A stretch of DNA of 64,000 bases from Clusia tigrina (taxonomy: Eukaryota; Arthropoda; Insecta; Diptera; Clusiidae), in assembly GCA_920105625.2 (NCBI GenBank), contig OV050033.1:129455821-129519820 (forward strand), in the 5' to 3' direction. The stretch's first letter is position 1, and every line of letters begins with the position of its first letter. The notes below the pieces were generated by a model. It ran no database searches. It saw only the letters and a program-made list of their open reading frames with translations, and was not told the DNA's origin. Shown in pieces: positions 1-14,259 of the stretch. The translations under genes were made by a program, and so were the position numbers.

Positions 1-2975
1 AGTGCTCGATGTCTCTGTTAATTTACAGGGTTCATTATATCGCTGGTTATTAACAGAATGTTAGCTAGCCACCAGTAACGAACTGGTAGAAACAGAAGTC
101 GTTACGTCACAGTGTGGGTTACTAAGAGTCACCAGTATCGATATATGGTGACTTGTCAGTAATTGTAACCATATCAGAGAAAGATGATATTTAATAGATA
201 ATTGGTTTTAGGTCTGATTGCCTTTTCGATAAACTGGGTACTTTCTGGACTTAATTGTTCTACATTCACTTGGGGATCGGAAAATTGAAGATTTTTCTTG
301 TTTCAGATGATGAGTTTTAGTTGCACTCAGAGAAAATTTGGTACGCAAGAAAACTGTAGGAAAGTGAAGAAGAATTAACAGCAGGGCGAGCTTCTTCAAT
401 AATTTTCCACAGTAATCTTTGTTTGGAAACCACAGGTCTTCAGTTCCTGATATTCAGTGTTTCTGATATCAGCCACGGCTCTGTTAGTGATTAACTCTCA
501 AGAACATCATCAAAAGCAATGATGGCAAGACTCCACACATTTTTTCATGACCTGAAGGCAATTACTTGTCATCATGGACACCGTTGTCTGAAAGTGATTA
601 ACTCTGACGATCTTCATCAACAAAAGCTGATAACAGAACTCAGAATTTGCTGGTCACCTGAAGGAAATTAACTCTCGTCATAGGCACCATTTTCTGATAT
701 CTTTACGACTACTGATCAGCTTAAGTTCATCAATTGACCAGTGGTTCAATTTCATTTTCAAATGTTTTTATCCTGGTATGGAAGAGAACTCGACATTCGG
801 TTAGAATATGCAAAAAGGTATTTATATCTTGTGAGCATATTATGGGAAATCAATCTTATGTCCTTCCACTGTAATATTTTTTATGTTCTTTCAATGGAAT
901 CTCTTCTTATGTTGTTTCAATAACCGACATGTTTAGGTCGGTAAGGACAATGAATGATCTGGTGTGGGTGTTGATGGTACTGAAATTGAATGATCTTTAG
1001 GATTTTTCTTCGTAAAAGCTCTCTTAACCACGTAAAGATTCAGTGTGATAATCTTTAGAGAGGCTTAACTGCAGAATTAACTATTTCTGTTGTTGGTGAC
1101 ATGACAGTGAAACACACTTTCCATTCAGGGTAGTTTGGATGTCCTTGGAAATGAAGTATACTACTTTAGGTTGTGTAGATATTGTAAATTGATTGTTAGC
1201 AGAATGTTGCTGCGAAAATAATTGAGCATCCCTTCAGGTCCTCAGAGAGATCTGTACCCTCCACATATATCAGACCCAGTGACATTATTCAGATTGAACC
1301 ATCCATTCACGCTTCAGTTCATAGCCGATTCCTTGCTATCAGCTTGAGTTTCTTCCTTTTAAGTTTAACAATTTTGTTAGGATATTCCTACCAGATCTTT
1401 GGGGGCTCCTTGATACTTTAACGGTCAACTTACTCAAGCTATTTATACATTAGTATTTTATGCACTTCACTGCAAAGATCACTTTTCATCAATCGAAAGC
1501 GTTCTATTCTCCACTTTAACGTTAAAATCGGAGAGTCTATTTTAGTCTAGTCAATCCGATCCAATTCAGTCCAATTCAATCCCATACGGTTGATTCATCT
1601 TCGTGTGGACTGTCTGCCTGTCTCTCGAACTGTCTGCCTTCTACAAAGTTTCTATATTTAGGATGACTCCCCTCGGTACGCAGTATTTAAGAATTTCGCT
1701 GCGTTTGGTGTTTAATTTATGCGCGTACATATACGAAAGTTCATTAGCCGTAGTAGCAGCGTCCGACCAAGCAGTCACAGGCAGCAGCCACCGTCACCGT
1801 CACCGTCACTGTCTCCGCCACTGTCTCCGCCACTGTCTCCGCCATCATCAGCAGCCAAGAACGAACTCTCGGCGCTAGACACGGAAATGGGGAAATTCAT
1901 TTTCGTCTATGATGCAACAAAAACTTTCGCTTCTTCTGCAGCAGCGGGAAAATAAACAGTCACGAGTTTGAATTGTGTCTTCGCAGGAGCCACATTCGAG
2001 GAAATGATCTTTGCTTACACATAGGGAAGGGATGGAGGGGGCGAGATTATATGTAGTAAAGCGGAACTAAATGTGAATGCGGAAATGATGCAGCACAGCC
2101 CAAAGGAGGGAGGGTGTCAGAGATGTGCGCGGCATGCCTGCATTTTTATAGCTCAAGAATTTTTGCTATTTTCGCCTGAGTTTGGAGAAGATTTTTAGAA
2201 ATTTCTGAAAGGAATTTAGTTTGAATTAAGGAATTATTATTTTTTTTTATATTCACGCATTTATGACAAATCTGAAACGATTTCAAACTGAATTGATGGA
2301 TTTCTGTGGGCGGTTGTGAGAGGCGCCACGCGGTAATGTGCTGACGGAGCGGCTGCGAAAGTGTCAATTAAAATGAGACCGAAAGTCAAATATAGTGCCG
2401 TTAATATCCGAGCATACACTTTGGGTTAAGTCCTCAGTGAGAGATGGGCCCATGGGTGGGAGCTGTGATATTGGAGCATACAATTTGAGTAAAGTCAAGT
2501 AAGGAGGGTACATCCAGAGATGATGTAGGATATGTAGGATATGTAGGATACCAAGACAAAATAGGCCGATTTATATAGTTCGAATATTTAACTAGAATAA
2601 TGTGAGCAGATCAGAGTTGTAGAGCACAAGTCTGGTTTAGAATAGAAGACAGGCTCCAGAGCGAATTATAGGTGTAGAAATATAGAGGTAGAAAAATAGG
2701 TATGGAATTATATGTGTGGAAATATAGGTGTCGAAATATTGGTGTAGAAAGTTAGGTTCTAAACATTGGAAATCTCGATGAATTTGAGAAGACTCGCGAG
2801 ATTGTTAAGTCTAAAAGTTGAGTAGATTCTAAATGATAGAGATAGCCAGGCCTGAAGAGAAGTGTCGAATATACAAATTTAAACATGCCAAGACTCGAAT
2901 AATTGTTGCAGAATAGGTGGAAGATTCTTTTAAAACTAAAGATGGGTCTAGAACGATATGCAGGTTCAAGCATTA
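1..2975. other. Non-coding, nothing recognised
   Basis: No open frame here resembles a known protein. The only longer frame of note is 1719-1955 (+), rich in proline and serine, and this follows from a short CCGTCA/CTGTCTCCGC repeat at about 1795-1845 rather than from recognisable coding sequence. A 10-bp ATGTAGGATx repeat occurs near 2520-2550. Could be intergenic or intronic DNA. Confidence 0.5.
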
Positions 2976-2979
2976 GTTC

Positions 2980-3640
2980 AATTTAGCTTTGCCAGTACAG
3001 AGTGGGAGATAAAAGCAGTGAGTAGCTCAAGAATGAATTATACGATCAGGATGGAAGATAGTTCAAGAGCGGTAGATAGGTCTGGAACATTGGATAGCTC
3101 AAACAGTTGCAATAGTCGAAAGAACGAGCAACTTGAGCACGAGACAGACTGGCATTTAAATCCAGAACAGTGGGTAGATTAAAATGAAAGATAGCTCCAG
3201 AATGGAAAGAAGGCGGATAGGTTCAAACAGTCCAAAAGAATGAAGAACTTGAGCAGTAAAGAGTTTGAATTAAATCCAAAGATAATGAGTAGATTAAAGA
3301 TAGGTCTAGAATGAAAGATAGGTCCCACACGAAAGGTAGGTCGAGAATATTAGGTTCAAAGAGTGCAGCACTCGAAGCAATGAGCAACTCGAGCACGACA
3401 CAGAGTGGCATCAAAATCCACAACAGTGGGTAGATCGAAAATGAAAAATAGTTCCAGAGCGGAAGATACGTCTAGATCAACAGTTGCAACATTTGAAGGA
3501 TCGATCAATTAGAGCAGTAGAGAGTTGCAGATAAATCTAGAATAATTCAACATGAACGATAAGCTCAGAAAGGAAGATAGATCTTTGGATAGGTTCAAAC
3601 AGTTGCAAGACTGGAAGGTTCGAATAAGGAAACAAAAGCT
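2980..3640. repeat. Diverged tandem repeat, unit about 120-134 bp
   Basis: A landmark of the form CAGTTGCAA, followed by AGCAACTTGAGCAC-like and AGATAGGTCTAGAATG-like segments, recurs at about 3103, 3228, 3362, 3481 and 3600, a spacing of 119-134 bp. Units are strongly diverged, with indels, so this is an old satellite-like array of about five copies. Short open frames across it are by-products. The related motif GATAGSTC also occurs upstream to about 2560. Confidence 0.6.
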
Positions 3641-3699
3641 ACGAGTAAATCATGAGCGGAATATGAGGATACATGGCTAACGTCCCAAGGACTGTACTG

Positions 3700-5140
<1,441 letters not shown>

Positions 5141-5152
5141 AAGATGACAAGG

Positions 5153-5765
5153 TTTTTTTTTTGGGGGATAGAGAGGGTAAAAATGCCTGCCGCATCATCA
5201 AAACTGTTGTCACAGATTTGGTATGTGAGGATTGCACTCACTAAAACATCCCCCTCCCTCGCTGAGAACATATCCCCACCCTGGAACCCTTTTTATACTT
5301 CCTTCAAGCTGGAGATTATCACTTCGTCGCTATTGGACTCTAAACATTATTCCTGCGTCCAGGTTCCGCTTTTTCCGTCGGAGCACATTTTCCACATATT
5401 CATCTACGTGGTCCCAGTTTTCTTTGCTGCTGTGGTGCGCTCTGTTTGCCACCTTGTGCATTTGAAAAAGGTGTCATCCGAATTGCTGTCACCGTATATG
5501 CACTCAGGCTCTCCAATTTTTCCCATTCGGTGTAGATACTTGCAGAAGTATCCGTGACCAGACAGTAACTGCGTGATGTAGAAACTGACGCTTCCGGCTT
5601 TTCCTCCTATCCAGCTCGCTATGTCGGGTATGAGTCTCGCTGACCATCTTCCGCGACTCTCTGCGGCCCATCGTTCTTGCCAATGTTGCACGGTTTGTTG
5701 CTTTATATCCTGCGCGATTCCTCTGGTATTTTTACTTGGCTTCTCGTATGTTTGACAAAGATAAT
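5153..5765 (-). pseudogene. R1-like LINE ORF2 C-terminal remnant
   Basis: The minus-strand frame starting near 5760 reads as the C-terminal end of a non-LTR retrotransposon polyprotein: a tryptophan/arginine block (WQERW...GRWSARLIPDI), then SGHGYFCKYLHRMG, then a damaged zinc-finger region (PEC...FFKC) in which the expected histidine is F. A frameshift near 5405 leads into ENWDHVDEYVENVL, the usual helix after the finger. This block order is typical of R1-clade elements without RNase H. A T-run at 5153-5162 on the plus strand would be its poly(A) tail. Everything upstream of this block is missing, so it is a 5'-truncated copy. The clade call is inference; the LINE identity is firm. Confidence 0.7.
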
Positions 5766-6735
5766 TGCAATGATAATTATACTTCGATATCAGTACGATA
5801 ATCCTAAGGATAAGAACTGAAGCGATTAGACAAAATATGAAAGCAGCAGAATTTGAAGCATCCTGCAAGCTACCTGGATAGACTGGAGTCTCTAATGCTG
5901 TGATGAGGATGATATTTTTTAAACATGATTTCTATAGTTGCGTATTTGTGATTTTTTTGGGGTTGGATTTTACTTAAAGTGCCCACTTTAGCACTGTAAA
6001 TGTTGAAGATAGATTAATCGCAGGTAGAAGATGATTTAAAGGAATTACTTTTTATGAAAGCGAAATTTTTAACGAGGTATTTTATTATTTTATTTTTTAT
6101 AAGTTTGTAATGTCCAGCAAGTAGTTTGTTAAAATTTTCTACAGAAAGAAGGAAATTTGAGTACTGAAAGAAGGCAAACAATCAACCAACAACAAAGTTA
6201 AATGGCAGCTTGAACGAAGAAGCATTTATTTAAAACTACAAACGAAATTCACGCTCTTCTAGGATGAAGAAAGGACGAATAAGTTTCTTGGCGCAAAATG
6301 TGCTTCAATGACAATGCGACTCATCAGCAAACTGTGCACCCTAAACTCCTTTCATGTCTGTGAAGAGTATGTCGAAATGAACCTCACTGTCACCATTTGA
6401 AATTACTCAGAAAATAATTGTGAGAAGGAAAAAGATAACACGAAGTCAACAATTAAAAATAAAATATTTTTTCTGGTATAAGTTGAAACTTCGCCAATAA
6501 AAATCACATCTTCATTAGATTAATTAATTGCTTTACTCAGCTTGAAGGAGGAAAAGCAATTCTCAATCTCTGAGAAACTTGATGTGGTTCAATGGCGTTC
6601 TTGACGTCCTTCTGTTCTCTACGCGCCACATTAAAACCAGAACCTTTTAAAGTGGATAAATTGTTGTGGTTTCAGAGACCACCTTTTTGATTATAAACAA
6701 CTATATTTGGTGCAGATGGGACCATCACAAGTAGA
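5766..6735. other. Non-coding, nothing recognised
   Basis: AT-rich DNA with no open frame worth reporting and no repeat structure seen. Confidence 0.5.
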
Positions 6736-6739
6736 TAAG

Positions 6740-7430
6740 AAATAGTGGAAGGAGTAAGTGTGTATTCTATCATTGTTGATTGCTTTTTCTTACTATGCTT
6801 CTTGGTACACATGGCAGATAGGATATAGTCGAAAGAGTAAGTGTGTATTCTATCATTGTTGGTTGCTTTTTGGTACTAGTCTACTCTAATCCTCTTTTTC
6901 TTACACTTATTCTTGTTAGCCAAATTCTTCTTACTCTGCTTCTTGAGGTTCTCCTTCATTTGAAATATTTATATATATATATATATATCGCTTTAAATCT
7001 CATTTTTTTGGTCCCTTGTTCTCTTTAGTTTTCTGTATACTGCCAAGATGAGGACTACCCACATCATCGCTTCTCGTATAGGTTCTCTATTTGAAAAATA
7101 CTACCAATTCAAATCAGGGTTTCTTTTATACATAAAAAACCAAACTTGAATAAGTTAAACAAAAGAAATCCAACAAAAAACCAAAAAATACGAGTATATA
7201 TATAAAACTTATTTTTATAGGTTCCTGCTTCTTCTTAGTCTTCTGTATTGAGCAGACAATTGGACATTCTTGGATTCTTCAATGCCTCTATTATCGCAAA
7301 GTGCCTCTATTTCAAATATATTTCAAGCCTAAACCAGGGTTTCTTTATATATACTCGTATACATCATTTTAAATCTTATTTCATAGGTCCCTTCTTCTTT
7401 TTAGTCTTCCATACACTTTCAAAGAGGGCC
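6740..7430. repeat. Diverged local duplications
   Basis: Two layers are visible. A 35-bp stretch beginning AGTAAGTGTGTATTCTATC occurs at about 6750 and again at about 6837. A longer block with the core GGTYCCTKSTTCTTYTTAGTC appears near 7000, 7215 and 7383, with CAGGGTTTCTTT following the first two, giving three units of about 165-210 bp. A short (AT)n run at 6968-6987 lies in the first unit. No coding content recognised. Confidence 0.55.
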
Positions 7431-9089
7431 ACACTAGACAACAGGACTACACTAGACAACAGTGGTACATTCATGACCTCTTTTACCGAATAGTTCCCAT
7501 ATGTTCAATCCCATCCTATGAAACTAAAACACAAATCCCTCAATTAGAATACATATGCTACATTTTTTTCCACTTACATATGCTTCGAGTAATCCGGTTC
7601 CTGTATCGGTTCCTGTACCTGGTCCTGTTCCTGTTGATAAGCGAGGCAATTGGTGGGCATACTTTTTGCTCCGCTGAGTGATTGCTTATACGTATGCTAT
7701 GTTTTATTTTATTTAATAAATATACTCTTATGCACCTCTTAGGTATGTGGGAAATCAGTGGCTTTTGCTTGGCAAACTCTCTGATGGAAACGCCTAAAAT
7801 GGCAACTGATTTTTTCTCTACTTTTTTGAGTGTATTTTTCGTCAAGGGTGTGTGTAATTATTATGATAATTTTTGGAATTTGAAATGATTTAAATTGAAC
7901 TTTATTGATTTTTATGTAGGTGGCTGGAAGTAGCAGCAGTAGCAGCACACGCACACTCACTCACGGTAGGAAAAATAAGCCAGAAGCTGTTGAAAGGACA
8001 CACGTTCACTCACATGTATGTATATACGCACGAACAACTCACACACACACACACACACACACTCATAAACTCATAAACACATACAATTTATTTTTTCCTT
8101 TCTTTTGTAGGGAGTTCGTGTGTATCGTATAGGAAGAAAATCGCGTAGGTGTGCTGAAGCCGGGAATGAATTAAAACAATTACGGTGTTTTATTTAATTA
8201 AGAATTTTTTTTAAAAATATAGTTTTAAATTTTAAATGATAATTTTAAATTCGTAGTTTTCACGCTTATTTAAATTTATGTTTCCAATAATGAAATTTTC
8301 AAATGAATTTGAAATGAAATTTTTTTTATTGTACCCAAAATTTTTTTCCAAATTTCTATGTTAAATTAAGTGTTAAATATTAATTAATTATTTTTATTAA
8401 TTTCAATTTTATTGTATTTTCTTTGTATGAAACACTCGTTCAAACACGTTGATTTTCACCAAAAAAAAGAAACAAGATGGCTGTTAATTCGAGCCCTCTC
8501 GCAAACGACGTCGGAAATATGCGTGCGTAAAAGGCGTCGAGTCGCGTCGCGTCGCTTCAATTCGTTCTGCTTCGTATGTGCGCAGCGTTTACAAATACAA
8601 TTCACGTACCGAAGAGACACACACAGAGACGACGTCACACACAGAGCCAGATCAGATGCGAAGTGAAGTGAGTGGTTGTGAGCGGTTCGGTTGCGGCGTG
8701 CACACAGAGTAGGGAAGGAAAATTTTTGGAAACAATTTTCCTATACACTTTAAGTACGAGGAAAATTTGTGCATTATTTTTAACGGAGAGTAATGAAAGT
8801 GTAAAGGAAATTGGAAATGGAAGCAAACAAAAGAGCACTACTGTGGGACAGTGAGAGCGAGTGAGAGAGAGCTGGAAACAGTTTCACTCACTTAATATAA
8901 GCAATTGAGTAGAAGTCTACAAATTACTAATATGCTAGATAGCTAAGAGACTGTGTTTAGTGAGTAGGTGTGTGTGTGGGTGTGTGAGTGCGGCCAGAGA
9001 TAGTAGGATGGAGTCAAGTAGGAGTGTATGAGAGTGCTTCGTTCCATGATAAGTGAGTGATGTGTAGGTTTGTATACACACATACACAT

Positions 9090-9166
<77 letters not shown>

Positions 9167-10630
9167 TATAATATATATAGGGAAATGTGTTCACAATTTC
9201 TCGTTACTGCATAAGTGAGAATTTCACTTAATTTCCCGAGTGTAGAGTATTTGTTTGGCGCTATATATTAATTTGGTTGCATTTTTCCCATACATTTTCC
9301 TACCCTATCGGAAAATTCCACACAGCTCGAACGTTCGCTCTTTCTTTTGTTGGTTTATTCTCGCATGTGTGTGTGTGTGTCCGTGTGAGTGTGTTTGTGA
9401 CAGGAAAATTGAAAACTACCCTCGTTCTACCAATTTTATCATATGCACGCTACCACACGCGTATGTCCCTACACCGTTCTATACATAAATGTGTGTTTGT
9501 GTGCGAGTGTGTGTATATGTGTGAAAATAGTAAAATAGTACTTTGCCACAATTTTTCTTACTTTCTGTATTTGATTTTTCACCCCAAAGCAGCAGCAGTA
9601 ACACCAACAACAACTACTACGAAAAAACAAGAAAAAAATAGCCCAAACGCATATACTCATACCTATTTTGCCTCTTCCTGGTATACACCGGTGTCGTATT
9701 GCTGCTGTTTTCAACCCCCCAAAAAGCACATGTGGCTAGGCCTCACGCATATTGTGCGTGTTCCATTTTGGGTTGCTTTGTCTGCCTGCCCTATCCGGAC
9801 TACGGACTGCTTGTACGCTGCCATCCCAGCCTGCCAGCTTGCAGCCCATTTCAGAATGCTGTGTAAATGGTACATTTGCGCCCATTCCCAATGCACTTTC
9901 ACTTGATAAATCACACATTCATCTCTGCGTCGCCGACCCCGCTGCCACCTTGGAATCCCGGCATTTGCAGTGGATTTTTTGTTTGTATGCTTTTGTATAC
10001 GGATTTGCATTCATATAGAAGTTACCCTCATTGCCGGGGTACCGCAAAGTTGTGAACTCCAGTTGAATATTTTTTGTGTTATTCTAGATTTATTATTATA
10101 TTTTTTTCTACGATTGAAAGTGCGTGAAATGCGTAAATCCAGTTCATAGTTGGCAATTTTTTTTCGGTTTTTCTTTTTGTATACTATGCTAACATATTCT
10201 GGAGATTAACGCTTTAAGTAGGAGTTTAACTCTCGTTCTTTCTATTTCTACATTACTTTGCTTTCAATTTCAATATAATTTGGGTGGCTTTCCTTATGCT
10301 AACCTTCACAGCTGTGGTGGAACCGACCTTTCCTACTTATTTGAACATCACGTTTTTATGGTATATCTGCCTTTGCTATAATTTGTTGATCATCCCCACT
10401 GTAATGATCAATCATCTCGATGTCATAGGCTCACTGCCTTTTTGCTTGCATTTGAACTCACGTATTGAAACATTTTGTATCCTCTATTTATTTTGTGTTA
10501 TTTCACCTGCTTTCCATGCACCAAACCCATCCGAATCGTTAAATGTTGTTTTTATTGGCATTTTTATGAGTTTATAGAAATAAAACTTAGCGAAATCTTT
10601 AATTTTAACGAGTTTCGATTCGTTAGCGAT
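7431..10630. other. Non-coding with microsatellites
   Basis: No protein family recognised on either strand. It holds (AC)n at about 8040-8062, (AC)n then (AT)n at 9089-9170, and GT-rich stretches near 9365-9400 and 9490-9520. The segment 8490-8720 is richer in G+C and CpG than its surroundings (repeated GTCGCGTCGC near 8540, a CGACGTCAC near 8630) and could be a promoter or first exon, but nothing decides this. Confidence 0.45.
9089..9170. repeat. (AC)n-(AT)n compound microsatellite
   Basis: An (AC)n run passes directly into (AT)n, with one GTAT interruption near 9148. Confidence 0.9.
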
Positions 10631-10859
10631 TTAGGTTTTTATTTTTTATTTTTTTTTTTAATTCAACATGGATTTATTTATTGCATCTTTTCAATCGAAA
10701 CCAACAATAATTTTACAAAGCTTACAACTAATAAATAAATTGATGCTCCGCGCCAGTGCTTAGAGCAATTTTAGTTCAAGTACATATTATATAAATTATG
10801 TTAAGTAGAAAAAAAAAAAAATAAATATAAAAATATTAATATAAAGAAACTGTATTTTT

Positions 10860-13473
10860 TTAAAAAAGTGGCCTTTTAAGTCGAGATGTATTCATCCTAT
10901 GAAGCAGCTTCCTTGCTAGTTCGTTAGGATGACACTGAAGTTTGAATTGGTATTTTGTTTTTAAAACTGTTAGTTCTTCTTCAACGGGTGCTATATTAAG
11001 GTCGCGGTGAATATTTTCGTTTCTGACGAACCATGGAGTGCCGCTGATCGTTCTCAGAATTTTCGATTGTGCCCTTTGAATTATTTGCAAGTTTGATGCA
11101 CTAGTAGTGCCCCATATCTGAATACCATAAGTCCAAATCGGTTTAATTATAGCCTTGTAGATAAGTACTTTATACTCTAAACGCAGTTTTGATTTTCGGT
11201 TGGTAAGCCAATACAAGGAACTTGCCTTGAGTTTCATTTACATTTTCTTGGCTTCTATATGTTTTTTCCAGGTGAGCCGTCGGTCAAAATGCACACCTAA
11301 GTATTTAACCTCTGTTGCTTGCGGGATTACAATGCCATTTAAGGAGACTGCCGGACAAGAACTGGGCTTAAGAGTAAATGTCACATGTACACTTTTTTGC
11401 TCATTTACTTTGATGCGCCAATCTGCTAGCCAACTTTCTATTGTTTTAAGGTGTTCCTCTAAATCCCGGGAGGCTATCCGTGGATTTAGGTGAAAGCTCA
11501 GGATAGCTGTGTCGTCAGCGAAAGTCGAGGTAACGAGGTTTTTATCCGTTGGCAGATCGGAAGTGTACAGAGTGTAAAGCATAGGTCCAAGCACATTACC
11601 TTGTGGTACTCCAGCCATAATTTCAAAGTCTTGCGTTACAAATTCTTTATATTTAACCCTAAATTTGCTTATTTATGATTTGTTACATATGACTCCAGAA
11701 TCTTATGCGAACAATTTGGCAGAAGTTTTTTAATTTTATATATGAGTCCTTCGTGCCAGACTTTGTCAAAGGCTTGTGCAACGTCTAGGAATATTCCGGA
11801 GCAGTACATCCTCTGTTCAAATGCTCGCCTTATTTCAGAGGCAATACGGTGCACCTGCTCAATAGTTCCATGATGTTTGCGGAAACCAAATTGGTGGTGA
11901 GGAATGATTAAATCGAGATTTGGTGCTAATTTTTCCAGCAATAAGCGTTCGAGCGTTTTAGAGAGCGTTGGCAGGAGACTTATGGGCCGATAAGAAGATA
12001 CCTGAGTAGGGTCTTTTCCGGGTTTTGGAATCATTATTATTTCCGATGTTTTCCATGTTGTAGGGAAGTAGTCCAGACGGAGTATTGCGTTAAAAATGTG
12101 TGTGAGATGTATTAGAGCTATTTGCGGCAATTCACTTACCATTTTATTGGTAATTAGGTCACAACCAGGTGCCTTTTTTGGGTTTAGACTCGTTGTACAT
12201 AGGCGTATAACTTCCTTTGGTTTGAAATGAATTGGTACTGCTGACTTCGTAATTGAAAAGTTCTGTATGCTAGTGTTGTTGCAGGTCGGCGGGTTAGGTT
12301 GAAATACTGACCTCAGATGGGCTGCAAAGAAGTTGCCTTTTTCTTCTTCTGTTTTTGCCCAAGTTCCATCGCTTTGTCTTAGAGGCGATTCACTATCCTT
12401 TGGTGTTTTAACCATTCTTGTCGCTCTCCAGAGTGAGTATTGGTGACTTTGAGAGGAGCCAAATCTTCAAGGTACTTATTAAGGTTTTCTTCCATTTCCT
12501 CCCGTAGAGTGTTTTTCAGCTGATTTTGTAATGACTTTAATTTTACTCTTAGTGCTGGAGATCTGTATATTTGCCATTCACGACTTAATCTCCTCTTTTC
12601 TCTAACCAGGCATTCCACATAGTGTGACGTATTGTGTCTCGCGTTAGTTTTAGTTGAGTTTTGTGCGGGCGTGGCACTAATAGCCTCTCCACTCTTAAGT
12701 TTTGTTTTAACGCACACGTGGGTACTAATATATTTGCGATATTTGAGCCAGTTTGTGTTCTTGGAGGTCAGTTTTATTGTTTTTTCAATGAACTCTGGTC
12801 TTTTTTTTAAATATATTATCACCGGTGAGTGATCGGATGATAAGTCGAAACAGGGCTCGGTTTCCAAGAAACACCTTTCAATATTTTTAGTTATGCCAAA
12901 GTCAATAAGATCGGGAATTTTTCTTTGATCAGTTGGCCAGTATGTAGGTTTTCCAGATGATACAAAGTCTAGACCATTCCGGGAGTCTATCTATAGTGCA
13001 TTAAACAATTGCTTCCCTTTAGGGTTGATTAACCGTGAGCCCCAGTAGGTACGTTTAGAATTGAAGTCTCCGGCAGAGAGAAATTTGTTACCGAGCGATT
13101 TAAAGAAAGAAACAAAATCGGTTGTGGAAATAGGAAACCTAGGAGGACAATAGACTGATGAAATTACTATTGGCGCACCCCAACATTGTAAAGAGATGGA
13201 AGTAGAATGGATGTTTTTTTTTGCATAGGATTCCAGAAAGTAATGCTTTAATCGAGACTTAATTAGAATTCCCGTACCACCATAACCTTTTCCTTGTGGG
13301 TGGTTTGTTGAGTAAAAATTATAGCCTGCTAGTTTGAAGTTATATTTTATAGTTAAATGTGTTTCTAAGATAAGCATGATGTCTATGCTGTTACTGTCTA
13401 GAAAATTTTTTAATTCAATTTTGTGTTGGTTAATACCGTTAGCGTTCCAGTGACATATTTTTAGAACATTCAT
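10860..13473 (-). pseudogene. Jockey-type ORF2 (endonuclease-reverse transcriptase), broken
   Basis: Reading down the minus strand from ATG 13473: an APE-type endonuclease starts with KICHWNANG, has the ETH glutamate, GDFNSKRTYWGS and SSDHSPV, interrupted by one in-frame TAG at 12991-12993. A frameshift near 12,400 leads into the RT: NPKKAPGCDLITNKM, SSYRPISLLP, FLDVAQAFDKVWH (motif A aspartates), then a shift near 11,672, PQGNVLGP, and FADDTAIL (motif C, catalytic DD intact). A TAA at 11238-11240 precedes the thumb (KPIWTYGIQIWG). ORF2 ends at 10860. Two stops and two shifts over about 870 codons indicate a moderately old copy. Confidence 0.85.
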
Positions 13474-14018
13474 TTTTGTGAAAGTAGAGTTTTCATAAGT
13501 AAGTTTTGGTTATGTACAAGCTCTTGAATCATAGATTGCATCGAGGACATGAAGTTAGTAATACACTGAGACAAGTTAAATATTAACGTTTCTAAATTTT
13601 GAGGTTGCATAGGATGACTCGGTTTATCAGAAATGCCAGTTTTCAGTACATTCGCATAGCTAGTGGATGAAGAGATGTTTTCGGTGGTGCTTCCAATATG
13701 GTTTGTGTTGGTAGGTATAGCACTATATTTTTGGGTTCGAACTGTCTTAGCAGTTTGGTTCATACTGATTTTTAGTTGTGTATATATCGGGCAGCCTCTG
13801 TAGTTAGCAGTATGATTCCCCCCACAATTGCTGCATTTTTTTGTATCTTTCTCACTTGTGTTCAGCTTGCATTCCTTTGATGGATGGAAGTCGCCACACG
13901 CAACGCATACAGTACGTAAGGTGCAGTACGATTTCGAATGCCCATACTCTTGGCAGTTTGTGCATTGTATTGGGCCTTTTCGTTTGTGAGGCTCCTCGAC
14001 TGTTATTCTACGATGCAT
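13470..14018 (-). pseudogene. Jockey-type ORF1 (gag-like nucleic-acid-binding protein), partial
   Basis: The 182-aa open part begins at an internal ATG. It opens with RITVEEPHKRKGP, the hallmark preceding the knuckles, then three cysteine/histidine knuckles: CTNCQEYGHSKSYC, CVACGDFHPSKEC and CSNCGGNHTANYRGC. A serine/threonine/asparagine-rich tail follows. Such proteins bind element RNA in the ribonucleoprotein particle. In the same frame upstream of the ATG, about 20 more codons fit the family (ending INIKYL) before a stop, so the real N-terminus has been lost by frameshift. Its TGA overlaps the ORF2 ATG by 4 bp (13470-13473), suggesting coupled translation. Confidence 0.85.
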
Positions 14019-14259
14019 TAAATATTTTATGTTTATGGATTGTGGAAAGTAGCTTGAGTGGCCTATTAAAGAAGTCGATTATCATTCGAAGGAAATGTTT
14101 GGTTTTATATATGAAGGCGTTTTCATACTGCTCTCTTTTTGAGGGTTTTATATCATATTCCCAGTGAAGTCCTGAGATATATGACAGTATCTTTCGAATT
14201 GAACTGAAAAATCTCAGATACTTACCATGTGGGATTATACTGTTGATGTTTCATTTAGC

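Larger units (their letters stand above)
10633..14200 (-). mobile_element. Jockey-type non-LTR retrotransposon, degraded
   Basis: Minus-strand LINE with a gag-like ORF1 bearing three zinc knuckles and an ORF2 with endonuclease and reverse transcriptase, the two overlapping by an ATGA. There is no RNase H domain, as expected of the jockey clade. The 5' part of ORF1 is frameshifted above about 14,085 and the element fades out near 14,200, so it is 5'-truncated or eroded. The 3' UTR runs below 10,860; a plus-strand T-rich run at 10,633-10,661 is the best poly(A) candidate, though another A/T run lies at 10,805-10,825. ORF2 carries two in-frame stops and two frameshifts, so this copy is dead. No target duplication was found. 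Confidence 0.85.

Noticed and set aside
1719..1955. Proline/serine-rich small protein
   Set aside because: The frame follows from a short tandem repeat, with no recognisable domain or splice context.
5764..5868. N-terminal membrane segment of the ORF ending at 5404
   Set aside because: The upstream hydrophobic codons are AT-rich flank read in frame; the recognisable LINE homology starts at about 5,765.
8620..8720. TATA-less core promoter (TCAGAT initiator with downstream element)
   Set aside because: The downstream element at +28 does not match the consensus, and no transcript evidence is available from sequence alone.
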